Of a DNA stretch of 64,000 nucleotides, positions 54,023 through 64,000 are shown piece after piece. Positions within the stretch are counted from its first letter, which is position 1. Each line of letters opens with the position of its first letter. The notes under the pieces were generated by a model. The model made no database searches and was not told where the DNA came from. It was given only the letters and a program-made list of their open reading frames with translations. The DNA is from Pseudomonas pudica (GTDB lineage Bacteria > Pseudomonadota > Gammaproteobacteria > Pseudomonadales > Pseudomonadaceae). Location of the stretch: contig NZ_JADLJS010000018.1 of assembly GCF_015680405.1 (NCBI RefSeq), positions 33,935 through 97,934 on the forward strand, in the 5' to 3' direction. Position numbers and translations under genes: made by a program.

Positions 54023-55099
54023 ATGCTCAAGGCATTGTGCCAAAGCTTGTGTCTTGTCTTGCCGCTGGCGGCAAGCGCGCAGCCGGTTTCGGTGGTTTTC
54101 CTCAACCCGGGCCTGTCCACCGAGACGTTCTGGACCAGCTATAGCCGCTTCATGCAGGCCGCTGCGCACGACCTGGGCATGACCCTGCGCGTGGAGTACA
54201 GCGAACGCCGCGCCGACCTGGCGCTGACCCACGCCAGGGCGATCCTGGGCGGGCCGCAGCGCCCGGATTACCTGGTGCTGGTCAACGAGCAGTACGTGGC
54301 GCCGGAGATCATCCGCCTGTCGCGCGGCAGCGGGGTCAAGCTGTTCCTGGTCAACAACGGCCTGACTGCCAGCCAGGCCCACAGCATCGAGGCCCAGCCC
54401 GGCAAATACGCCGAGCTGCTGGGCACCTTGACGGCCAACGACGAGCAGGCGGGCTTCCAGATGTTGCACCAGATGGTCGCGCAATTGCCCCGCGACAGTG
54501 GCCCGGTGGACCTGCTGGCGTTTGCCGGGGTCAAGACCACCCCGGCCTCGCAGCTGCGAGAGGAGGGCATGCGCCGCGCCCTGGCCGACTTCCCCCAGGT
54601 GCGCCTGCGCCAGGTGGTATATGGCGGCTGGAGCCGCCAGCGCGCCTACGAGCAGGCGCAGCAACTGCTGGAGCGCTATCCGGCCACCCGCCTGGTGTGG
54701 TCGGCCAACGACGAAATGGCCTTTGGTGCCATGCAGGCGTTCGAAGAGGCGGGGCGTACGCCGGGGCGCGATGTGCTGTTCAGCGCCATCAACAGCTCGC
54801 CCGAGGCCCTGAAGGCACGTATCGACGGGCGCCTCAGCGTGCTGATGGGCGGGCATTTCAGCCTCGGCGGCTGGGCCATGGTGATGCTGCACGACGATGC
54901 CCTGGGGCTGGCAGTGAACCGTGATGGCCTGCGCGAGCATCGCGTGCCGGTGTTGCAACCGATCGACCAGGGCAAGGCGAGCCGATGGCTGAAACTCCTG
55001 GAACAGCCCGACTACGGCATCGATTTCAAGCATTACAGTGCCGAAGGGCGGCCGCCCGATTACCAGTACCCGTTTCTGACATCACCGATCAATTATTGA
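54023..55099 (+). CDS. Orphan periplasmic sugar-binding-type protein
   Basis: A 358-residue exported protein. The signal peptide is residues 1-19 (SLCLVLPLAASA-QP). A type 1 periplasmic-binding fold follows (VSVVFLNPGLSTETFWTSYS, LVLVNEQYVAP, VDLLAFAGVKTTPAS, RLVWSANDEMAFGAMQAFEEAG). It has no ABC permease or ATPase partner nearby and no signalling domain, so it may serve a distant transporter or present ligand to a sensor kinase. AGGGATG before ATG 54023 fixes the start; the frame from 53963 was rejected. It is divergent from cysI. Confidence 0.82.
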   Translation: MLKALCQSLCLVLPLAASAQPVSVVFLNPGLSTETFWTSYSRFMQAAAHDLGMTLRVEYSERRADLALTHARAILGGPQRPDYLVLVNEQYVAPEIIRLSRGSGVKLFLVNNGLTASQAHSIEAQPGKYAELLGTLTANDEQAGFQMLHQMVAQLPRDSGPVDLLAFAGVKTTPASQLREEGMRRALADFPQVRLRQVVYGGWSRQRAYEQAQQLLERYPATRLVWSANDEMAFGAMQAFEEAGRTPGRDVLFSAINSSPEALKARIDGRLSVLMGGHFSLGGWAMVMLHDDALGLAVNRDGLREHRVPVLQPIDQGKASRWLKLLEQPDYGIDFKHYSAEGRPPDYQYPFLTSPINY

Positions 55100-55184
55100 A
55101 AGACCTTGCTTGAGGGAAGGGCATTGCTCGTCTTAACTGCTGGTGGTGAAGTGCATTCCCATAACCACTACAAGAGGCAATGCA

Positions 55185-55298
55185 ATGGGAAACTCAACCA
55201 AGGTCCGCAAAGCTGACAGCAGCGTCGATGCCTGGGCGATCCTCTGCCTGATCGTTCTGGTGGTGGTCACTGCCGTGTATTGGGTCAGCCACCAGTAG
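55185..55298 (+). CDS. 37-residue single-helix membrane peptide
   Basis: ATG at 55185 preceded by AGAGG; stop TAG at 55296-55298. The peptide begins MGNSTKVRKADSSVDAW, then has one hydrophobic helix (about 17-34, AILCLIVLVVVTAVYWV) and ends SHQ. Basic residues before the helix predict an N-in topology. A strong terminator starts 31 bp downstream, so it is a self-contained transcription unit or the end of the binding-protein operon. Function is unknown; such peptides often modulate membrane complexes. Confidence 0.7.
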   Translation: MGNSTKVRKADSSVDAWAILCLIVLVVVTAVYWVSHQ

Positions 55299-55329
55299 AC
55301 TTGTACTCAAGACCGTGATGCAGCCGGAG

Positions 55330-55361
55330 CGCCTGCGGGAGGGAGTCCCGCAGGCGTTTTT
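55330..55361 (+). terminator. Strong intrinsic terminator
   Basis: CGCCTGCGGGA and TCCCGCAGGCG form an 11-bp perfect stem, followed at once by TTTTTGCTTT. It ends the small membrane peptide gene. Confidence 0.92.
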
Positions 55362-55373
55362 GCTTTGCCTGTG

Positions 55374-55407
55374 CCGGCCCTTTCGCGTGCTTGCCCGCTC
55401 CCACAGG
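55374..55407. repeat. Solitary REP half-element
   Basis: GCCCTTTCGCGTGCTTGCCC and GCTCCCACAGG match the left arm of REP units seen elsewhere. It lies between the terminator and the DUF2970 stop. Confidence 0.6.
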
Positions 55408-55428
55408 TAAATCACTGCCCTTCAAGGG

Positions 55429-55644
55429 CTAGCGAGCAAGGTGCATGGCCAACTGTACCAGGCCGATCAGCACGGCAATGAACACCAGGGTGAACAGCGT
55501 CCCCAGCGCAATGAAATGGCTGGCCTTGCCGTGTGTGAAGTCACGGGCGCGGTTCTTGCCGCTTTGCACGCCGAAGGCGGCAGCGAGGATGCTGTGCAGC
55601 ATCTGCCAGAAGGTAGGGGGCTTGCCCTGGCTGGAATCGTCCAT
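55429..55644 (-). CDS. DUF2970 family small membrane protein
   Basis: A 71-residue protein. The family start PPTFWQMLHSILAAAFGVQS is followed by NRARDFTHGKASHFIALGTL and a C-terminal transmembrane helix (about 46-68, LFTLVFIAVLIGLVQLAM). CAGGAG before ATG 55644 fixes the start. Function is unknown. It is followed only by a REP element and terminator-like DNA. Confidence 0.88.
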   Translation of the reverse strand: MDDSSQGKPPTFWQMLHSILAAAFGVQSGKNRARDFTHGKASHFIALGTLFTLVFIAVLIGLVQLAMHLAR

Positions 55645-55692
55645 GGTGGCTCCTGAGGAAATCAGAGGCAATCAGGGACAGTGTAGGTGGCT

Positions 55693-55800
55693 ATTGGGGC
55701 TGCTGTGCAGCCCATCGCGACACAAGGCCGCTCCTACAAGGGATTGAATTCTCCTGTAGGAGCGGCCTTGTGTCGCGATGGGCCGCAAAGCGGCCCCAAG
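55693..55800. repeat. Inverted REP pair between DUF2970 gene and metH
   Basis: Arms 55710-55738 (GCCCATCGCGACACAAGGCC and on) and 55755-55783 are perfect 29-bp reverse complements around a 16-base loop. Smaller GGGGC.. hairpins flank both sides. It ends at the metH stop and could act as its 3-prime structure. Confidence 0.9.
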
Positions 55801-55804
55801 GGTC

Positions 55805-59512
<3,708 letters not shown>

Positions 59513-59695
59513 AGGAACTACCTGGTCGGGCAAATTTCAGAAGGTGCAGAATCATAACAAAGCTGCGCGGTTTTTAGGCGCATCGCCCATTTGCATGAAA
59601 ATGGCTCATGTTGGGCGGGCGTCGGCGAAGCAGGGCACCCAAGGACGACCAGGCAACAAATCGTGATGGCTTTCAATACCCAGGACTTTCCGCAC

Positions 59696-61996
59696 ATGGT
59701 GCATCGTATTCTTGCCGGCGTTTTCGCCCTGCTCATCAGCAGTGTGGCGTTCGGGCAAGCCCCCCAGTCGAGCCCGGCCATTTCCTACACCCGGGACATT
59801 CAACCGATCTTCACCGAGAAATGCGTGGCCTGCCACGCCTGCAACGACGCCGCCTGCCAGCTGAAGCTGGAAAGCCCTGAAGGCGCGGTGCGCGGCGCCA
59901 CCAAGGTTCCCGTGTACCAGGGCGAGCGCAGCAAGGCAGTGCCCACCACGCGGCTGTTCTACGACGCCCATAGCGAGGGCGAGTGGCGCAAGAAGGGCTT
60001 CTACTCGGTGCTCGACAACCAGGGCAGCCAGGCCGCGCTGATGGCGCGCATGCTCGAGCTGGGGCACAAGACCCCGCTCACGCCCAATGCCAAGCTGCCC
60101 GAGGAAATCGTCCTGGGCCTGAACCGCAACAACATGTGCCCGTTGCCGCATGAGTTCGATGCCTATGCCGGCGCTCACCCCAAGGAAGGCATGCCACTGG
60201 CGGTGACCGGCCTGACCGACAAGGAATACGACACCATGCGCCGCTGGTTGGCCGCCGGTGCACCCGTCGAGTACCAGCCGATCAAGCCAAGCGCGGCCGA
60301 AGCCAAGCAGATTGCCGACTGGGAAGAGCTGCTCAACCGCCCGGGTTCCACCGAGGCGCTGGTCGGCCGCTGGCTGTACGAGCACCTGTTCCTGGCGCAC
60401 ATCTATTTCGTTGGTGGCGAGCAGGGCCACTTCTTCCAGTGGGTGCGTTCGCGTACACCGAGCGGTCAGCCGGTCGACCTGATCGCCACGCGCCGCCCCA
60501 ACGACCCGCCGGGCACCGACTTCTACTACCGGTTGATCCCGGTGCAGGGCGTGATCGTGCACAAGACGCACATCACCTATCCGATGGGGCCGCAGAAGCT
60601 CAAGCGGGTCAAGCAACTGTTCTACGCCGGCGACTGGCATGCCACCGCGCTGCCAGGCTACGGCCCGCGCCACCGGGCCAACCCGTTCGAAACCTTCGAA
60701 GCGATCCCGGCAGTGGCGCGCTACCAGTTCATGCTGGATAACGCCGAGTACTTCGTGCGCACCTTCATCCGTGGCCCGGTATGCCGTGGGCAGATTGCCA
60801 CCGACGTGATCCGCGACAACTTCTGGGCGCTGTTCCAGGAGCCGGCCCATGACCGCTACATCACCGATGCCAAGTACCGTGGCGAGGCCACACCGCTGCT
60901 GGCCATGCCTGGGCAGATCGATGACGTGGGCAGCGTGCTGAGCCTGTGGCACGCCTACCGCGACAAGCGCAACGAGTACGAAAAACTGCGCCGCGAAGCC
61001 TATGCCGACATGCCGGCCCCGGGCTGGGCGACGCTGTGGGCCGGTAACGACAACGCGTTGCTGAGCATCTTCCGCCACTTCGACAGCGCCTCGGTGAGCA
61101 AGGGCCTGATCGGTGATGTGCCGCTGACCGTGTGGCTGTTCGACTACCCGTTGTTCGAGCGCACCTATTACCAGCTGGCGGTCAACTTCGATGTGTTCGG
61201 CAACGTCTCGCACCAGTTGCAGACGCGCCTGTACTTCGACCTGATCCGCAACGGCGCCGAGGTCAACTTCCTGCGCCTGATGCCGGCCGACCAGCGCAAG
61301 GCGATCCTCGGTGACTGGTACCAGAACAGCGGCAAGGTGAAGATGTGGATGGATTATGAAGACATCGACACCGACACCCCGAGCGGTATCCAGCTCGACC
61401 CGCGCAACCCCAAGCGCGACTTCGGCCTGAAGCTTCTGCAGCGTACCGGCAGCCTGAATGCCGCGCCTGACCCGATCAACCGCTGCCAGGGTGCGTTCTG
61501 TTCACGGCCGCAGGTGAGCGAAGAGTTCCGCAATGCCGAACAATCGCTCAGCCGCCTGGTGTCGCGCCCGGCTGCCGGGTTGAAGGTGATCAACCAGCTG
61601 CCCGAAGCGACGATGCTGCGCATCGAAGGGCAGGGCGGCCAGCGCCAGGTATACAGCCTGCTGCGCAACCGCGCGCACAGCAACGTGGCGTTCCTGCTGG
61701 GCGAGGCGTACCGCTACCAGCCGGGGCTGGATACCTTGACCCTGTACCCGGGCGTGCTCAGCAGCTACCCCAACTTCATCTTCAACATCCCGACCAGTGA
61801 TGTGCCGGAGTTCGTCGAGGACATGGAGTACGCGAAAGATGACCCGGCCAGGTTCGAGCGCATCGTCATGCGCTGGGGTGTGCGTCGCAGTCACCCAGAG
61901 TTCTGGCGCTACTTCCATGACCTGAACAGCTTCATCAAGGAGACCGAACCGGTCGAGGCGGGCGTGCTGGACATGAACCGCTACGAGAACCTCTGA
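59696..61996 (+). CDS. cti: Periplasmic fatty acid cis-trans isomerase
   Basis: It converts cis unsaturated membrane fatty acids to trans, a rapid membrane-stiffening response to solvents and heat in P. putida and relatives. It has 766 residues, the known Cti length. The signal peptide is residues 1-20 (ILAGVFALLISSVAFG). A cytochrome-c-type heme site CVACH (43-47) lies near the mature N-terminus, followed by AACQLKLESPEGAVRG. ATG 59696 was chosen over 59591 by the signal peptide and length; no strong ribosome site is seen. Cti is usually constitutive and controlled by membrane fluidity. Confidence 0.95.
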   Translation: MVHRILAGVFALLISSVAFGQAPQSSPAISYTRDIQPIFTEKCVACHACNDAACQLKLESPEGAVRGATKVPVYQGERSKAVPTTRLFYDAHSEGEWRKKGFYSVLDNQGSQAALMARMLELGHKTPLTPNAKLPEEIVLGLNRNNMCPLPHEFDAYAGAHPKEGMPLAVTGLTDKEYDTMRRWLAAGAPVEYQPIKPSAAEAKQIADWEELLNRPGSTEALVGRWLYEHLFLAHIYFVGGEQGHFFQWVRSRTPSGQPVDLIATRRPNDPPGTDFYYRLIPVQGVIVHKTHITYPMGPQKLKRVKQLFYAGDWHATALPGYGPRHRANPFETFEAIPAVARYQFMLDNAEYFVRTFIRGPVCRGQIATDVIRDNFWALFQEPAHDRYITDAKYRGEATPLLAMPGQIDDVGSVLSLWHAYRDKRNEYEKLRREAYADMPAPGWATLWAGNDNALLSIFRHFDSASVSKGLIGDVPLTVWLFDYPLFERTYYQLAVNFDVFGNVSHQLQTRLYFDLIRNGAEVNFLRLMPADQRKAILGDWYQNSGKVKMWMDYEDIDTDTPSGIQLDPRNPKRDFGLKLLQRTGSLNAAPDPINRCQGAFCSRPQVSEEFRNAEQSLSRLVSRPAAGLKVINQLPEATMLRIEGQGGQRQVYSLLRNRAHSNVAFLLGEAYRYQPGLDTLTLYPGVLSSYPNFIFNIPTSDVPEFVEDMEYAKDDPARFERIVMRWGVRRSHPEFWRYFHDLNSFIKETEPVEAGVLDMNRYENL

Positions 61997-62049
61997 TCGG
62001 TCGGGCTGACCTTTCCGATTACCCTGCGGTCGGAATGGGTGGGTGGTCC

Positions 62050-62152
62050 GGGGGCTGCTGTGCAGCCCGATCGCCGGCAAGCCAGCTCCCACAGGGGCCG
62101 CACATGCCTGAAGGCTGCGCAGTCCTTGTGGGAGCCGGCTTGCCGGTGATGG
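62050..62152. repeat. Inverted REP pair between cti and the acyltransferase gene
   Basis: Left arm at about 62069-62094 (TCGCCGGCAAGCCAGCTCCC) and right arm at about 62127-62150 (TGTGGGAGCCGGCTTGCCGG) are imperfect inverted copies. It occupies much of the 208-bp gap after cti. Confidence 0.8.
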
Positions 62153-62204
62153 AGCGCAACGTGCTCCCAAAGGCCTCAATGCACCGGCAAGCGCAGGGTA
62201 CTCC

Positions 62205-63239
62205 ATGCTGTATTCGCTTCAAGCACTGCGGGCGTTCGCCGCCTGGGTGGTGGTCTGTCACCATTTCATGCAGATTTTCTTCGACTTCCAAGCCTCCGGC
62301 CCTATCGGCCAACTGCTCAGCGACCGCGGCGCCGCAGGCGTCGACATCTTCTTCGTCATCAGCGGGCTGGTCATCTACCTGTCGACCTGCGACAAGGCCA
62401 TCGAGCCCCGCCAGTTCCTGCTCAACCGGGCGCTGCGTATCGTCCCGGCCTACTGGTTCTACACGGCGCTGATGGCAACCCTGCTGCTGGCCTTCAGCCA
62501 ATGGATGCCACACCAGGCATTCACCTGGCACCACCTGCTGCTGTCGCTGCTGTTCATCCCGGCGGAAAACCCCGGTGGCTACGGCTTGTACCCGACCCTG
62601 AACGTGGGCTGGACGCTTAACTTCGAGATGTTCTTCTACCTGCTGTTCGGCCTGGCCTTCCTGGTGCGCCGCCGTCATCACCAGTTGCTGGTCACCGCCG
62701 CGCTGCTGCTGGCCAGCGAGCTACTGGGCCGACTGGGCGTGCTCAGCCGCTTCTACGGCAACGACATCATCTACGAATTCCTGCTCGGCATCGGCCTGGG
62801 CGTGCTGCACCGTCGCGGCCTCATCCACCAGGGCCGCTTGCTACCGTTGGCGTTACTGGCAGTGGCAGGCCTTGCCATCTACCACCTGGACGCTTCCTGG
62901 CGCTTGCTGCACTGGGGCCTGCCGAGCGCAATGATCGTGCTGGCCTTCGTCGCCCTGGAGCCACTGTTCCGCGGCAACCGGCTGCTCAAGGCGCTGGGCG
63001 ACTGTTCGTATTCGGTGTACCTGGTCCATGTGCTGGTGCTGTACGCCGGCTGGTTCGCCAGCCAGCGCCTGCAGTTAAACCCGTACCTGGTGTTCGCCCT
63101 GTGCGTGCCGTCCATTGGACTAATGTCGTGGTTCAGCTACCAGTGGCTGGAGCGCGGGCTGTACCGGCGCATGCAGGCCTGGCTGGCGGCGCCAAGGGGG
63201 CAGGCCCCTGAATATGCGCTTTCCCGAGTCAAATACTAG
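62205..63239 (+). CDS. Membrane acyltransferase (acyltransferase 3 / OafA-like)
   Basis: A 344-residue protein of about ten transmembrane helices. Family motifs are LQALRAFAAWVVVCHHF (the invariant H in helix 1), GAAGVDIFFVISGLVIYLS, FLLNRALRIVPAYWF and SYSVYLVHVLVLY. Members O-acylate surface polysaccharides or lipids at the cytoplasmic membrane. The acceptor here is unknown and no polysaccharide genes are adjacent. It lacks the SGNH domain of the longer OafA type. Confidence 0.88.
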   Translation: MLYSLQALRAFAAWVVVCHHFMQIFFDFQASGPIGQLLSDRGAAGVDIFFVISGLVIYLSTCDKAIEPRQFLLNRALRIVPAYWFYTALMATLLLAFSQWMPHQAFTWHHLLLSLLFIPAENPGGYGLYPTLNVGWTLNFEMFFYLLFGLAFLVRRRHHQLLVTAALLLASELLGRLGVLSRFYGNDIIYEFLLGIGLGVLHRRGLIHQGRLLPLALLAVAGLAIYHLDASWRLLHWGLPSAMIVLAFVALEPLFRGNRLLKALGDCSYSVYLVHVLVLYAGWFASQRLQLNPYLVFALCVPSIGLMSWFSYQWLERGLYRRMQAWLAAPRGQAPEYALSRVKY

Positions 63240-63243
63240 GACT

Positions 63244-63271
63244 TTGTTCGAAAGCCGGGTTGGCGTACACT
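63244..63271 (+). promoter_or_regulatory. Possible sigma70 promoter of nfuA
   Basis: TTGTTC (63244-63249) and TACACT (63266-63271) are 16 bp apart, the -10 ending 26 bp before the nfuA start. The spacing is one base short of the optimum. Confidence 0.35.
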
Positions 63272-63288
63272 TGGCCGCAAGTCTGTGA

Positions 63289-63882
<594 letters not shown>

Positions 63883-63898
63883 TGTAGAGGCAGGCGCG

Positions 63899-64000
63899 GT
63901 CTGTTGCGTGTGGGAGCGGCCTTGCGTCGCGAAAGGGCTGCGGAGCGGCCCCAGCAATATCAGCTTCGCCGCCAATACCCCGGGGGCTGCTACGCAGCCC
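63899..64000. repeat. REP elements after nfuA, cut by window end
   Basis: GTGTGGGAGCGGCCTTGCGT and CGCGAAAGGGCTGCGGAGCG form one REP arm; GGGGGCTGCTACGCAGCCC begins another at the window edge, suggesting an inverted pair that continues outside. Confidence 0.75.

Noticed and set aside
59513..59695. Possible cobalamin or SAH riboswitch before metH
   Set aside because: The 183-bp divergent interval shows no B12-box or SAH riboswitch consensus that I can recognise, and part of it is needed for two promoters.

Overview
The window reads as the chromosome of a Pseudomonas of the P. putida group. The evidence is high G+C with strong GC3 bias, the methylcitrate locus in the order GntR regulator-prpB-prpC-acnD-prpF-prpD, a periplasmic cis-trans fatty acid isomerase (Cti), and many palindromic REP elements built on cores such as GCGGGCTTGCCCGC and GGGAGCTGGCTTGCC. 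The content is almost all core or conserved accessory metabolism. I see no prophage, insertion sequence, rRNA operon or CRISPR array, and one tRNA gene.

Layout. 1-1118 (minus): retropepsin-like zinc protease and the start of a transglutaminase/7TM membrane protein. 1448-10088 (plus): propionate catabolism by the 2-methylcitrate cycle, ending at a terminator against convergent acnB (10160-12769). 13176-16502: DUF1289 protein, an unrecognised protein made of two copies of one domain, queD and a patatin-like hydrolase. 16776-19386: two small PepSY proteins translationally coupled to a response regulator and sensor kinase. 19649-23713: HPP-CBS membrane protein, LysR regulator and prpE, so propionate activation lies about 11.7 kb from the rest of the cycle under apparently separate control. 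23790-27037: delta-60-repeat protein, ZapE-like ATPase, DUF1810 and a DUF465-type protein. 27298-27372: tRNA-Gln(UUG).

27466-39191 holds the most interesting arrangement. A bacteriophytochrome, a single-domain response regulator and a REC-PAS-kinase-REC hybrid form a minus-strand operon. It is divergent from a seven-gene Csu-type (spore coat U domain) chaperone-usher pilus operon. Sharing one 263-bp control region, they suggest red/far-red light input near, and perhaps into, surface adhesion.

39385-51549: M14 carboxypeptidase, fosmidomycin-resistance-type exporter with an AraC regulator, MlaA-like lipoprotein, a second two-component system, DUF1348, MFS exporter, LLM oxidoreductase, aldo/keto reductase and a large unrecognised protein. 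51679-53809: sulfite reductase operon. 54023-55644: orphan periplasmic binding protein, a 37-residue membrane peptide and a DUF2970 protein. 55805-63882: metH, cti, an acyltransferase and nfuA.

Points to re-examine are an apparent stop-codon loss extending PrpD by 14 residues, a two-base frame conflict at the usher start, REP elements in four successive junctions of the prp operon, two near-identical 114-bp composite repeats, and palindromes near the GntR, LysR and HPP genes. All family names come from reading motifs and gene order; no database search was run.
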